Positions 1 through 8,800 of a stretch of DNA of 64,000 nt are shown in pieces (positions within the stretch are counted from its first letter, which is position 1; every line of letters begins with the position of its first letter). Below the pieces are notes generated by a model. It saw nothing but the letters and a program-made list of their open reading frames with translations, searched no databases and was not told where the DNA came from. The stretch lies in NCBI GenBank assembly GCA_963738375.1, contig CAVTWL010000004.1, forward strand, positions 1,612,001-1,676,000, written 5' to 3'. A program made the position numbers and the translations under genes. This DNA is from Bog-159 sp963738375 (lineage in GTDB: Bacteria; Acidobacteriota; Terriglobia; Bryobacterales; Bryobacteraceae).

Positions 1-141
1 GGGCGGAGCCGGCGGCTTTGCCGCAGCATCCACATCGCGGCGGTTGGCGCTACGGTAATAGGCGACCGCCAGTGCAGCCGCTCCCAACAGAAGGAACAGC
101 GCCACCCAGATGCGCGCGGCACGCCCCTTACCGTCTCTCAT
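1..141 (-). CDS. Membrane-anchored protein, N-terminal part (runs off window)
   Basis: The reading frame opens with ATG at 141 and stays open to the window edge, giving 47 residues: a short basic N-terminus (MRDGKGRAARIW), one hydrophobic segment at about residues 12-28 (VALFLLLGAAALAVAYY) and then a polar, Ala/Pro-rich linker. This is the layout of a single-pass protein anchored by its N-terminus. Its start lies 14 bases inside the end of the upstream gene, so the two are probably translationally coupled. The function cannot be told from the part present. Confidence 0.55.
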   Translation of the reverse strand, partial: MRDGKGRAARIWVALFLLLGAAALAVAYYRSANRRDVDAAAKPPAPP

Positions 142-589
142 AAACCATGACCATGGGAGGCTGTTTGCCGCGTCGGCTCTCTACCGTGAGCGTCTTGCCG
201 TCGGGGGAAAGCACGCGAGTCTCCACGCGCACGCTGGTGCTTCCGGCCACCGAACCAGTACTCGTCCATGTCGTAACCAATTGCTTGCCGTCCCATTTGC
301 TGATGGTCTCGGCCACAGCCTCCATGGGATTCTTGTTTGGCACCGGCTTGCCCGTCAGATCGAAGCGCATGTCACTCGACTGTTCCCGGCCGTTGAAGCT
401 GCTCAGATTGGTGACAATCAGCTCCTGCGCCGTCTGCCGGATCGTCGCGGCTAACTTCATCCCGGCCATCATGCCGATGTTGCGGCTCTCAGCCGGAACA
501 AATTCCCACTTCCCCGAGAAGTCCTGTTGGGCTGACAGGGGAATCGTGCAAACTAGGGTCACAGCGAAAACGATTGCGGTTCGATACAT
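128..589 (-). CDS. Small secreted protein of unknown function
   Basis: A 153-aa protein with a clear Sec signal peptide (MYRTAIVFAVTLVCTIPLSAQQ), so it acts outside the cytoplasm. The mature part begins DFSGKWEF, followed by alternating polar and hydrophobic stretches (MRFDLTGKPVPN, KQLVTTWTS, GKTLTVESRR). The GxW near the mature N-terminus and this pattern recall lipocalin-like small beta-barrels, but that is only an impression. The gene overlaps the start of the next gene on the same strand, so they form an operon. No catalytic motif is visible. Confidence 0.75.
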   Translation of the reverse strand: MYRTAIVFAVTLVCTIPLSAQQDFSGKWEFVPAESRNIGMMAGMKLAATIRQTAQELIVTNLSSFNGREQSSDMRFDLTGKPVPNKNPMEAVAETISKWDGKQLVTTWTSTGSVAGSTSVRVETRVLSPDGKTLTVESRRGKQPPMVMVYERR

Positions 590-665
590 GGGGTGCCTCC
601 AAAATCATCGTGCACCCGATACCTACCTATAGAGTCAAGAGGAAAATTGCAACTCGATTTCTTTT

Positions 666-1097
666 TTACCGGCGTGTATCCGCGCCTGTCTGGGACCGCG
701 CTTGGGTCTTCTGACCGGGACACTGGTCGTCGGCCTCCCGGCTTTGCTTCAGAAGCCGGTCCAGATTCCGACGCATCTCCCCCAGCACAGCGATTTTAGC
801 GTTGATAATATGAAGGCGCTCCTGAGCCAGGACGGTAAAGCGATCCATGGCCGCCGCATCCAGATTGCGCGTCTCAGCCAATGATTCATGCAGGCTGGCA
901 AGCTGCCGGATCTCTGCCAGCGTAAAACCGAGTTGCTGGCATTGCTTGACGAAAACCACGTGCTGCAGGTCGCGATCCGCATAGGACCGGTATCCCGAAG
1001 CCGTGCGAGCAGCGGCACGCAATACGTGCTCGCGTTCGTAGAAGCGAATCGTTTGGATATTTACGCCGGCGCGCCGGGCCAGCTCCCCTATTTTCAT
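666..1097 (-). CDS. MerR-family transcriptional regulator
   Basis: A 143-aa regulator. The N-terminal winged helix is complete (MKIGELARRAGVNIQTIRFYERE), followed by the second wing helix (SGYRSYADRDLQHVVFVKQC) and a long dimerisation helix with a basic tail (RRNLDRLLKQSREADD). The frame extends upstream to 1193, but this start fits the family N-terminus and the promoter just upstream. The effector domain is short. It has one Cys near residue 60 and one near the end (DQCPGQ), not the Cys set of MerR or the pattern I would expect of CueR or SoxR, so the inducer is unknown. It is probably autoregulated through the inverted repeat in its own promoter. Confidence 0.88.
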   Translation of the reverse strand: MKIGELARRAGVNIQTIRFYEREHVLRAAARTASGYRSYADRDLQHVVFVKQCQQLGFTLAEIRQLASLHESLAETRNLDAAAMDRFTVLAQERLHIINAKIAVLGEMRRNLDRLLKQSREADDQCPGQKTQARSQTGADTRR

Positions 1098-1135
1098 TCT
1101 GTAATTATCAACCCTATAGTGCGGTATAGGGTCAA
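1098..1135 (-). promoter_or_regulatory. MerR-type promoter with stretched spacer and palindromic operator
   Basis: Reading the minus strand, a -35 TTGACC (1135-1130) and a -10 GATAAT (1109-1104) are 20 bp apart. A perfect 8-bp inverted repeat (ACCCTATA/TATAGGGT, 1111-1118 and 1125-1132, 6-bp centre) lies across the spacer. A 19-20 bp spacer with a dyad between the boxes is the hallmark of promoters that MerR proteins activate by DNA distortion. The -10 ends 6 nt before the merR ATG, so the transcript would be leaderless or nearly so. Confidence 0.75.
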
Positions 1136-1201
1136 CTGGCGATGGTATGCGGCGTTGAGCCCATCCACCATCCCATCCTCCGTCGTTTATCATTAGAAAC
1201 C

Positions 1202-1471
1202 ATGCGATTCAAATTGCCGTTGCGCATCTCGTCGATCATCCTGTTTCTCTTCGCTTTGGGACACCACGATAGGATTTCAGACCTTTCGGCCAGCCTCTCA
1301 ACAAGGTAGGGCGGTACCGCGACTCCAGGGGGCAACGCTGTGGCCTGGGTTTTGCTTGTCGGAGGACTCTGGGCCGTCTACACCGCGCTTGCCTTCTGGA
1401 TCTTGATTGATAATGTGCAAGATGAGGCGCGCTGCGGCGAAGACGGATCGGCTGGCAGCCGCCTTAGCTGA
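1202..1471 (+). pseudogene. Decayed small membrane-protein gene
   Basis: An ATG at 1202 opens MRFKLPLRISSIILFLFALGH and meets a stop after 36 codons. Shifting frame at the CACCACG run restores a continuation that starts GHTIGF. A third frame carries a second hydrophobic segment (AVAWVLLVGGLWAVYTALAFW) ending at the TGA at 1469. Two membrane segments in different frames with no stops between the useful parts suggest a multi-pass membrane protein broken by at least two indels. The gene is divergent from merR and could have been its target. The family is not identified with certainty. Confidence 0.4.
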
Positions 1472-1488
1472 AAGACCCGGTACGCCGG

Positions 1489-1725
1489 GTGACAGACTTA
1501 ACTTACTCCACTTCATGGATAGCCGCGAAATGTGTCGACGTGTGTCGATCATGCAAAGATCGTTTCGGCCGGCACGGACCTGAGGAAGATTACAAAAAGC
1601 TCATGGCCAAAGGCATTGCTCGTACTGGCAAACCGCCAAATCCGCCGGTGCACCAGTTTCACGTGACGCGCGAAGACGCGCGAAGCCGTCTTCGCCTACT
1701 TGAATTGAAATCCCTCGCTCCTTAA
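1489..1725 (+). CDS. Hypothetical small ORF
   Basis: A 78-codon frame. Its second half is hydrophilic and protein-like (PEEDYKKLMAKGIARTGKPP, then FHVTREDARSRLRLLELKSL), while the first half is not. It has no recognisable domain, no clear ribosome-binding site and no obvious operon partner. It may be the tail of a decayed gene, since it follows the broken membrane-protein gene. Low certainty. Confidence 0.25.
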   Translation: MTDLTYSTSWIAAKCVDVCRSCKDRFGRHGPEEDYKKLMAKGIARTGKPPNPPVHQFHVTREDARSRLRLLELKSLAP

Positions 1726-1743
1726 AATTGATGAAGGGTGCCG

Positions 1744-3363
1744 TCAGCGCTCGCGAATCGTGATCACCTGGTTGGCGGCCATGTCCTTTTCAATCTGCAG
1801 CCCCCCCCCAGGCCACCGGATTTCGATGGAGTCGATTCGCCGCGCGGTGCCCACGCCGAAGTGCAGCCTCAAATCATCCTGCGAAAGATAGCTGCCGCCG
1901 CTGCGCACTTCACCGGTTTGCACCATACCGCCGGCGCTCAGCCGTACGCGCGCACCAATGGCGCTGCGGTTCGATTTCACCCCGGTCAACTTGAGAAGCG
2001 CCCAATTACCCGCCGTCTGGCCCGCTTGCTTGAGCAACGACGGCGCTTCGTTCTGATTGTTCACCAGTACTTCCACGGACCCATCGTTGTCGTAGTCGCC
2101 GAACGCCGCTCCGCGCGAAGAATGCTTCTCCAAAATGCCCGGCCCCGACGACTCTGAAACATCTTCGAATTTCCCCTGGCCTTTGTTGCGGTAAAGAATC
2201 GCGCGGTCCCTGTAATGCACATCGATTCCCAACCGGTCCACCTCCGGGAAAACGTGCCCGTTCGCCAGCAGCAGATCCTGCCATCCGTCGTTATCAAAGT
2301 CCAAAAAGCCGCATCCCCATCCTACAAAACGCGTATTCAGCGCCATGCCGGAGGTCAACGTGGCGTCGTCGAATTCGCCATCCTTGCGGTTGTGATACAG
2401 CGTTTCCCGCTCGTCGGAGAAATTCGACCGGAAAATATCCAGCCAGCCGTCCTGGTCGTAATCCCCCCCGGCTACGCCCATGCCGGAGAGCGCCTTTCCA
2501 TTGCTATCGTAAGCCGTCCCCCGCATCAGCGCCTCTTCCGCAAAGGTGCCGTCGCCGCGGTTCATATACAAAATCGAAGGAGTCTGGTCGCAGGCAACAT
2601 AGATATCGATCAGGCCATCGTTGTTAAAATCGCCCGTCAGCACGCCCAGCGAATAATTCCGTCCCGGTTTGGCGATTCCCGATTTCTCCGATACATCGGT
2701 GAATGTGCCGTCTCCGTTGCTGTGATACAGAATGTTGTGATCGAAAGGCAACCCGCGCGGCCCGCACGCCACCGCTAATCCCCGGTACCAGCAATAGGAA
2801 TTGGCTCCCGGTCTCGGCGTGGAAGCGAAATCGAACTTCAAATAGTTCGCCACGAACAGGTCTAAGTGGCCGTCGTTGTCATAATCGAGAAATGCACAGC
2901 CCGTGTTATACCGCGTTCTGTCTTGTTGTAAATGTGCTTTGGCGGTTACGTCTTGAAAGCCCCGCCCGGCTAAGTTGCGATACAGAATGTTCTGGCCCCA
3001 GTAAGTCACGAATAGGTCCGTGTAACCGTCGTTGTCGTAGTCGCCTGCGCATACGCCTTGGCCCCATCCGGTGTGTTCCAGACCCATTTCCTTGGTTACG
3101 TCCGCGAACTTTCCGTTACCCAGGTTGTGATATAGCCGGTTCGACCCGCCAGGCCCTGATACCAGAAAAACATCCAGCAGCCCATCGTTGTCGTAGTCCA
3201 GGAAGGCCGCGCCGCTGCCCGTGGTCTCGATAATGTACTCCTTGGAAGCGGCGCCCCCATTGGGAAATACGTCGGTTAGCCCGGCCTCGCGCGCGACATT
3301 TCGAAAATCCGCGGCTGAACCTGCAACCGAGAGCAGAATCCCCACGCCTAGGACCCACTTCAC
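1744..3363 (-). CDS. CRTAC1-type FG-GAP/ASPIC-UnbV secreted protein
   Basis: A 539-aa exported protein with a signal peptide (MKWVLGVGILLSVAGSAADF). Seven Asp-rich calcium-binding FG-GAP/VCBS motifs of the form DxDxDGxxD recur through the body (for example FLDYDNDGLLDVF, AGDYDNDGYTDLF, TGDFNNDGLIDIY, FLDFDNDGWQDLL), which predicts a seven-bladed propeller. The CRTAC1 signature CGPRGLP is present near residue 190. The last 90 residues are an ASPIC/UnbV domain (SNRSAIGARVRL, GGSYLSQDDLRLHFGVG). The start overlaps the stop of the upstream TPR gene by ATGA, so the two are coupled. The role in bacteria is unresolved; surface binding or adhesion is an inference. Confidence 0.9.
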   Translation of the reverse strand: MKWVLGVGILLSVAGSAADFRNVAREAGLTDVFPNGGAASKEYIIETTGSGAAFLDYDNDGLLDVFLVSGPGGSNRLYHNLGNGKFADVTKEMGLEHTGWGQGVCAGDYDNDGYTDLFVTYWGQNILYRNLAGRGFQDVTAKAHLQQDRTRYNTGCAFLDYDNDGHLDLFVANYLKFDFASTPRPGANSYCWYRGLAVACGPRGLPFDHNILYHSNGDGTFTDVSEKSGIAKPGRNYSLGVLTGDFNNDGLIDIYVACDQTPSILYMNRGDGTFAEEALMRGTAYDSNGKALSGMGVAGGDYDQDGWLDIFRSNFSDERETLYHNRKDGEFDDATLTSGMALNTRFVGWGCGFLDFDNDGWQDLLLANGHVFPEVDRLGIDVHYRDRAILYRNKGQGKFEDVSESSGPGILEKHSSRGAAFGDYDNDGSVEVLVNNQNEAPSLLKQAGQTAGNWALLKLTGVKSNRSAIGARVRLSAGGMVQTGEVRSGGSYLSQDDLRLHFGVGTARRIDSIEIRWPGGGLQIEKDMAANQVITIRER

Positions 3364-4379
3364 GGCTGGGGCGCTTTCTCTCCCAGGCGCTTTAGGAAGT
3401 CTGTGAATTCGCCTTCCGGCGCCTGTTGTAGCTTGTCCAGCAGGGCTTGTTCGTGCGCCGCGTCAATCTTGCGTCCCGCGTTGCGATAAGCCATCATCAG
3501 GCTGTAGTGGGCCGGCTCGCTGTTCGGCTCGAGTCTGATCACTCGCTCCAGAAGGGCGATCGCCTCCACGTACTGCTTAGCCTCCATCCGGGCCTTCGCA
3601 ATGGCTTCCAGCGCCTCCGGAAAATCGGCATTCAGCGCGGCTGCCCGTTCGTAATGCGGCAATGCATCGCCAGGTTGCTGGGTCGCGGTCAAAATCTGTC
3701 CGATTTCGTATTCCGCCGCCGCGTCCCCGGGATTCAATGCCAGTTCGGCTTCAAACTCCCGCCGTGCCTGCGCCAGGTTCTCGGCTGCGTGCGATTCGAT
3801 CAGCATGACCCGGCCCAGCCGGAAATGCAGATTCAGCGCGGCCGGGTTTTTCTCGATCGCTTTTCGGTATTCCGCCCCCGCGTCGCTATACCGTCCTTGA
3901 ATCTCGAAGATTTCGGCGGAGATCTGGTTCACGCGAAACGAACCCGGCGTCTTTTGAAACATCTCGAAAAGCGTGTCATTCCAGGCTTTCATGTGCAGGC
4001 GCGCCGACTCATACAAGACGTCGGCATCCGCGGGATATAGACCTTTAAGCAGCCCGAGTGTTGCCCCCCCCTCGTCGTAGCGCCCCGCGGCGAGCTGACA
4101 CTGCGCCAAAGCCAGCCCGGCCAGTCGCCGCATTTGTCCATCGGAAGCTTCTTGGAATTGCTGCGAAAGCTCGCCTTGCGCCGCCTTGCACTGCCCAATT
4201 CCAGACCGCGCCAGTGCCAGAAACAGACGCTGCCGCGCGCTGTCGGGCGCCTTCTGGAGAAGTTGCACAGCCGCCGTATATCGTCCCTTGTTGAATTCGG
4301 CAATGCCCCGCCCGACCAGATCTTCCTGCGCCTGGAGGCTGCACGCAGCCAGGAGAAACACCGCACTAATGCCCCGCAT
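3360..4379 (-). CDS. Secreted TPR-repeat protein
   Basis: A 339-aa protein with a signal peptide (MRGISAVFLLAACSLQAQ) and an array of tetratricopeptide repeats from about residue 24 to 320. Typical helix pairs are visible (AEYRKAIEKNPAALNLHFRL, REFEAELALNPGDAAAEYEI, ALPHYERAAALNADFPEAL). TPR arrays form a protein-binding superhelix. Its stop overlaps the start of the downstream FG-GAP/ASPIC gene by 4 bp, and a protein fusing both modules lies at 14.8-18.1 kb, so a complex between the two products is likely. Its own start lies 14 bp inside the end of the small upstream gene. Confidence 0.88.
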   Translation of the reverse strand: MRGISAVFLLAACSLQAQEDLVGRGIAEFNKGRYTAAVQLLQKAPDSARQRLFLALARSGIGQCKAAQGELSQQFQEASDGQMRRLAGLALAQCQLAAGRYDEGGATLGLLKGLYPADADVLYESARLHMKAWNDTLFEMFQKTPGSFRVNQISAEIFEIQGRYSDAGAEYRKAIEKNPAALNLHFRLGRVMLIESHAAENLAQARREFEAELALNPGDAAAEYEIGQILTATQQPGDALPHYERAAALNADFPEALEAIAKARMEAKQYVEAIALLERVIRLEPNSEPAHYSLMMAYRNAGRKIDAAHEQALLDKLQQAPEGEFTDFLKRLGEKAPQP

Positions 4380-4614
4380 CGTCGATCACCAGGTCCAAAT
4401 CGCCGAAGCGATGCCGCTGCTTGCCTTCGAAAAACCGGAAACTCAGCACCGGTGGCGTCCCCGGCGCAATCCGGGCCGGCGCTGCCAGCCGCTCCGAATC
4501 CGGCACCGAAAGCGCTAGCACGCGACCCGATTGGGCGACTTGCTGAATCAAATCCGCGTGCAGTGGATTCGCTAGGAAGAAAAGTAAACCGGCAGCGATC
4601 ATTCCCTCACCCAC
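4366..4614 (-). CDS. Small exported protein of unknown function
   Basis: An 82-aa frame from a GTG at 4614 (an ATG at 4602 is an alternative). The N-terminus is hydrophobic and signal-like (MIAAGLLFFLANPLHADL). The remainder has no known domain; the stretch PPVLSFRFFEGKQRHRFGDL looks like a beta-rich segment. It sits at the head of the TPR/FG-GAP operon and overlaps the TPR gene start, which supports its being real. A strong ribosome-binding site is not visible. Confidence 0.45.
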   Translation of the reverse strand: MGEGMIAAGLLFFLANPLHADLIQQVAQSGRVLALSVPDSERLAAPARIAPGTPPVLSFRFFEGKQRHRFGDLDLVIDDAGH

Positions 4615-4646
4615 ACAACTGCCTTAATATACTACTGTTCTCTGTT

Positions 4647-5867
4647 TCATTTTGCCGGAAGATCGAGCGGGAGCCCCGTTTGTTCCCGCCGCGTGACCGC
4701 CTCCGCGCCGCTCAATCGCTTGTGCGCCGCATACTCCGCCGCCGCTGCGTCTTTCTTGCCCGTTCGCTCGTAAATCCGGGCCAGATGATAATGCAAATCC
4801 GCATTTGTGGGCGCCAGTTCGATCGCCCGCCCATACTCGACTGCCGCCGCTTCGAATTCGCGACGCCGTTCCAGTTGCCGTGCCAGTTCCTCGCGCGCCT
4901 CCCAAAACTTTCCGTTCAACGCGATCGACTTGCGGAGCAGCGCTTCCACCTGCGCTGGGTCGGCGCCCCCCGCCGACAGCGCCTTCGCATAAACGAAATT
5001 TGCCAGATAGCTCTCCGGCTGCGCCTTGGCAAACGCCGCGTAAGCCGCTGTAATCCGCGGCAGCTTGTCTTCCAGTTGATCCAGCATGCGGCTCAGGAAC
5101 AGGTATGGCTGCGCCGCCCCAGGTTCGATTTCGGCCGTGCGCAAGAAACAGTCCGCCGCTTCATCGAATCGCCGCAAGCTATAATCCGCCACCCCCTGTG
5201 CCAGCTCTAACTGCGCGCTCCTTCGAAATACCTTCCGCCCGTCGTCAAAAACTTCCGCCGCGCGCGCCGCATTTTCATGCCGCAAATACAGCCTTCCCAA
5301 ATCGAAATAATAGGTCTCTTCGTAACGGTTCATCCGGATCGCCGTCTGCATCTCCGCGGCAGCCCTGTCGAACTCGGCATTCAACTCGTAAGCTTGGCCC
5401 AGCAGACTGTGTACGCTGGCGCGATCCTGCTGCGCCAGGGCCCTGCCCGCCAGTTCGATCGCGGGTTTCGCCTCGCGCGCCTGTAAATACAAGCTCGCCG
5501 CGCGCGGCAAAGCCTCCGCATCGTTGGCTGTCTTCTCCGCATATCGCGCTTCCAACGGCGCCGCCTTGGCCGGGTCGCCCGACTCACTAAAGAAATACGC
5601 GAGGCCATGCAGCACCAGCGGATTCTCCCCGTCCGCCGCTTGCGCCTTATCGGCAGCCGTGTGGGCCAGTTCAGGCAGATTCAGGCGCCAGTACGTTCGA
5701 GCCAGCCCCAGCCAGACTTTCGCGTCGCGCGGCTGGAGTTGAGCGGCTTCCTGGAGTTTGCTGCGCGCCGCGGCTAGATCGTTCTTTTGCAGTGCCTCCA
5801 AACCGCCCCGCAACAAATCGTCAAAGGAGGCAGGATGGGCCCAGAACAACAGCAGGAAGATCCACAC
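4647..5867 (-). CDS. Secreted TPR-repeat protein
   Basis: I take the GTG at 5867 as the start because AAAGGA lies just upstream and the product then begins with a signal peptide (WIFLLLFWAHPASF). The longer frame to 6029 has no signal and overlaps the divergent gene. The product is about 406 aa of TPR units (AARSKLQEAAQLQPRDAKVW, PELAHTAADKAQAADGENPL, AAVEYGRAIELAPTNADLHY). It is divergent from the FG-GAP/ASPIC gene at 5908, with start codons only about 40 bp apart. It is presumably a partner of these propeller proteins. Confidence 0.82.
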   Translation of the reverse strand: MWIFLLLFWAHPASFDDLLRGGLEALQKNDLAAARSKLQEAAQLQPRDAKVWLGLARTYWRLNLPELAHTAADKAQAADGENPLVLHGLAYFFSESGDPAKAAPLEARYAEKTANDAEALPRAASLYLQAREAKPAIELAGRALAQQDRASVHSLLGQAYELNAEFDRAAAEMQTAIRMNRYEETYYFDLGRLYLRHENAARAAEVFDDGRKVFRRSAQLELAQGVADYSLRRFDEAADCFLRTAEIEPGAAQPYLFLSRMLDQLEDKLPRITAAYAAFAKAQPESYLANFVYAKALSAGGADPAQVEALLRKSIALNGKFWEAREELARQLERRREFEAAAVEYGRAIELAPTNADLHYHLARIYERTGKKDAAAAEYAAHKRLSGAEAVTRREQTGLPLDLPAK

Positions 5868-5907
5868 GTTCCTTTCATCATAACGGGCTTTCGTACAATG
5901 GTCTCCA

Positions 5908-7590
5908 GTGTTTCGATCCTTAGTCGTCACAGCGGCCATCCTCACCGCCATCTTGCTCCTGGCCGCGGCCCAGTCCGAAATCCATTTCGTCGACATCGCC
6001 AAGACCGCGGGTCTCACCGTCCCCACCACCTTTGGCGGATTGGCCCGGAAAGACTACATTCTCGAAACCACCGGCACCGGCGTCGCAGTTTTCGATTTTG
6101 ATGGCGACGGCCGAAACGATATCTTCGTGGTCAACGGCACCACCCTCGATCGCGCTCCCGGCCTGCCCCGTCTCAGCTCACAGCTCTACCGCAACGACGG
6201 TGACGGCCATTTCACCGAAATGGCGCGCCAGGCCGGTATCACTCACGAAGGCTGGGGCCAAGGCGTTTGCGTCGCCGACTTCGATAACGACGGCCGCCCC
6301 GATATGCTGGTCACCTACTATGGCCACAACCTCCTGTACCACAATCTCGGCGGCGGCAAGTTCGAAGATGTCACCGCGCGCGCGAAGCTGCCGGTTACCG
6401 GCACGCGTTGGGGCACAGGCTGTGCTTTCGTCGATTACGATCGCGATGGCTACGTCGACCTGTTTGTATCGAACTACGTCGACCTCGACCTCGCCAAAAC
6501 GCCGCGCGCCGGCGCCGATCCGAACTGCTTCTGGAAAGGGCTTCCCGTAATGTGCGGCCCCAGCGGCCTGCCGCTCGGGCACAATGCTCTATTCCACAAC
6601 AATGGCGACGGCACCTTCACCGACGTCTCCGAAAAAGCCGGCATCCTCAAACCGGGCGGGCGCTATGGCCTGGGCGTTGTGGCGGCCGATTTCGATAACG
6701 ACGGCTGGCCCGATATTTATGTGGCTTGCGACATGACGCCGAGCCTGCTCTACCACAATCGGGGCGACGGTACCTTCGAGGAGCGTGGTGTCGAATCCGG
6801 CGTCGCTTACAATTTCGACGGTCACCTGCAGGCCGGAATGGGCGTTGCAGTCGCCGACTACGAGGGCAAGGGTCTCCTCGGTATCGCCAAATCTAATTTC
6901 TCCGGCGACCTCCCCTCGCTCTACCAAAACGACGGTCGTCTTTTCTTTACCGACAACGCCCAGTTCGCCGGGCTGGGCAGGCATCAACTGCTCGGCTGGG
7001 GCATCGCCTTCCTGGATGTCGACGAAGACGGCTGGAAAGACATAGTGATCGCCAACGGCCACGTCTATCCCGAGGTCGATCGCTCTCCGATCGGCGAAAG
7101 TTATCAGCAAAAAACTCTGCTCTATCGCAATCTCGGCAATGGCAGGTTCGAAGAGGTCACCGATCAAGCCGGGCCCGCGTTTCAACAGGCGCGCCCTGGG
7201 CGCGGGCTGGCCTTCGGGGATGTGGATGGCAGCGGCCGCCCCTCCATCGTCATCGCCAACATGAACCAAACGCCGAGCCTCCTTCAAAACCAATCCCCGC
7301 GCCGCCACTACATTCGCATTCGCCTGGCCGGCACAACTTCCAATCGCAGCGCCATCGGAGCCCGCGCCACCGTTGAAGCCGGCGGCCACAAGCAGATGGA
7401 CGAAGTCTTGAGCGGTGGAAGCTATCTGTCGCAAAACGAGCAGACCTTGTACTTCGGCCTGGGTTCTGCTGCCACCGTCGAACGCATCGAAATTCGATGG
7501 CCGTCAGGCAAAACACAGGAATGGAAACAGGTGCCCGCCGATCGGACCATCACACTGACGGAAGGGTCGAGCGGTATGTCCACGAAGTAG
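5908..7590 (+). CDS. CRTAC1-type FG-GAP/ASPIC-UnbV secreted protein
   Basis: A 560-aa paralogue of the protein at 1744-3363. It starts with GTG and has a signal peptide (FRSLVVTAAILTAILLLAAA). Seven FG-GAP/VCBS units can be followed; five keep the calcium-loop Asp residues (DFDGDGRNDIF, DFDNDGRPDML, DYDRDGYVDLF, DFDNDGWPDIY, DVDEDGWKDIV) and two are degenerate (DYEGKGLLGIA, DVDGSGRPSIV). The CRTAC1 motif CGPSGLP is present. The C-terminus is an ASPIC/UnbV domain (SNRSAIGARATVEAGGHKQ, GGSYLSQNEQTLYFGLG). It is divergent from a TPR gene, repeating the propeller/TPR pairing. Confidence 0.9.
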   Translation: MFRSLVVTAAILTAILLLAAAQSEIHFVDIAKTAGLTVPTTFGGLARKDYILETTGTGVAVFDFDGDGRNDIFVVNGTTLDRAPGLPRLSSQLYRNDGDGHFTEMARQAGITHEGWGQGVCVADFDNDGRPDMLVTYYGHNLLYHNLGGGKFEDVTARAKLPVTGTRWGTGCAFVDYDRDGYVDLFVSNYVDLDLAKTPRAGADPNCFWKGLPVMCGPSGLPLGHNALFHNNGDGTFTDVSEKAGILKPGGRYGLGVVAADFDNDGWPDIYVACDMTPSLLYHNRGDGTFEERGVESGVAYNFDGHLQAGMGVAVADYEGKGLLGIAKSNFSGDLPSLYQNDGRLFFTDNAQFAGLGRHQLLGWGIAFLDVDEDGWKDIVIANGHVYPEVDRSPIGESYQQKTLLYRNLGNGRFEEVTDQAGPAFQQARPGRGLAFGDVDGSGRPSIVIANMNQTPSLLQNQSPRRHYIRIRLAGTTSNRSAIGARATVEAGGHKQMDEVLSGGSYLSQNEQTLYFGLGSAATVERIEIRWPSGKTQEWKQVPADRTITLTEGSSGMSTK

Positions 7591-7596
7591 AGCCCT

Positions 7597-8799
7597 CTAC
7601 GCCAGGTGCTTCAGCAAATCCGTCAAATGGACCGTGTCCTTGGATTCCGTCCCTCTTCCGAGCGAAGGTCCTATCGCGATGGCCTCGTTGTGGCCTTCAT
7701 ACCAGGCCAGAAACGAGGCTCGATCCGCGCCGTCCAGCCGTTGCTGATTCAGCCACGTATAATAGGCCCCCATATCGGCGTCGATCAACGACCCCTGCGC
7801 ATCCAGCTTCGGCTTGCGCTGCGAATCCGCCAGCAGTTCGTTCATCGGCCGGAATTGTTGCCGCGGTCGAAATCGTGCCAGCAGCGTCACCGGCTCCGCG
7901 CGCCGCAAGGCTTCCCGGGCTGCCCATTGCACGAATGTCGTGCTGAAAACCTGCGTGCCGGCGCCTTCCGTCAACAAGCTGACTTGGAAGCGGCTCATCA
8001 CTTCGCCGCCCAACTTCTCCCCCCCCAGGTCCTCTGGCTTCAATTTCGCGAGCATGGTCCGAAAAGCCTCTGGTCCCATGCCGGATGAGTACGCCCTCTG
8101 CATGGTATCTTCCAGCCTGCTGCGAACCGGCGAGAGCCCGTCGTAGGAAACGCATGTCAGCCCCCCTGGCTGCGCCGCCGCATCGCCTCCGTCGATATAC
8201 CAGTGCCCGTACGGCACCGGGTATGCCTGTGCTCTCGCTGCCAGATAATCCGTGAGCGCGCGCACGCCGTTCTCGCCGTTGACCCTGCTGAAATACACGC
8301 CGTGCGGTCGTAGCTTTCGAAACAGCCGGTATCGGCTCTCCGCCGCGCCCTCTCCCAGCACGACAATTCCAACCCGAGCGGCCGACAGGATCTCCCGCGG
8401 CGCTGCCACATGCACTTTGTGAATGTAATCCGTCGCCGCCGCCCGGAACGAGTCAATCTGGTGCGAAGCCCACAACTCGCTGGTTAGCTGCTCGGAAAAC
8501 TGCGCCGGAAGATTCACCCAATCAAAACGCTGCAGTTCGGAGGGGATGCGCAGCTTGGCGAAATCCGCCATCAACTGTTTCCGCTCCGATGCGCTTCGCG
8601 CGCCCAGGTAGACGAGTTGCCGGTCGAGTTCCGCGCGTTCCGCGGGAAATTTCCAGTCGTATCCGATCAGTTCTTTCAGCAGCAGCGGTACAAAACCAAT
8701 CGGCAATTCCCTCAGCAGCGTTACCTGATCGCCCGCGAGTTTTCGGCCCTGTGCCGGATAGCTTCGAAAAGAATCGGCGCTCAACTCGGCAGGCGTCAT
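7597..8799 (-). CDS. Conserved hypothetical protein, partner of a Tat-exported phosphatase-like protein
   Basis: A 400-aa soluble protein with no signal peptide and no domain I recognise. The central part (AARVGIVVLGEGAAESRYRL) resembles a Rossmann-like beta-alpha unit, and the C-terminus ends DTVHLTDLLKHLA. The ATG at 8799 lies just beyond the stop of the upstream gene at 8801, with GAGGTGA as its ribosome-binding site inside that gene's end, so the two are tightly coupled and probably act together. The function is unknown. Confidence 0.75.
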   Translation of the reverse strand: MTPAELSADSFRSYPAQGRKLAGDQVTLLRELPIGFVPLLLKELIGYDWKFPAERAELDRQLVYLGARSASERKQLMADFAKLRIPSELQRFDWVNLPAQFSEQLTSELWASHQIDSFRAAATDYIHKVHVAAPREILSAARVGIVVLGEGAAESRYRLFRKLRPHGVYFSRVNGENGVRALTDYLAARAQAYPVPYGHWYIDGGDAAAQPGGLTCVSYDGLSPVRSRLEDTMQRAYSSGMGPEAFRTMLAKLKPEDLGGEKLGGEVMSRFQVSLLTEGAGTQVFSTTFVQWAAREALRRAEPVTLLARFRPRQQFRPMNELLADSQRKPKLDAQGSLIDADMGAYYTWLNQQRLDGADRASFLAWYEGHNEAIAIGPSLGRGTESKDTVHLTDLLKHLA

Positions 8800-8800
8800 G

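Noticed and set aside
593..799. Short plus-strand frame overlapping merR
   Set aside because: It is opposite the conserved regulator, without a ribosome-binding site or family features.
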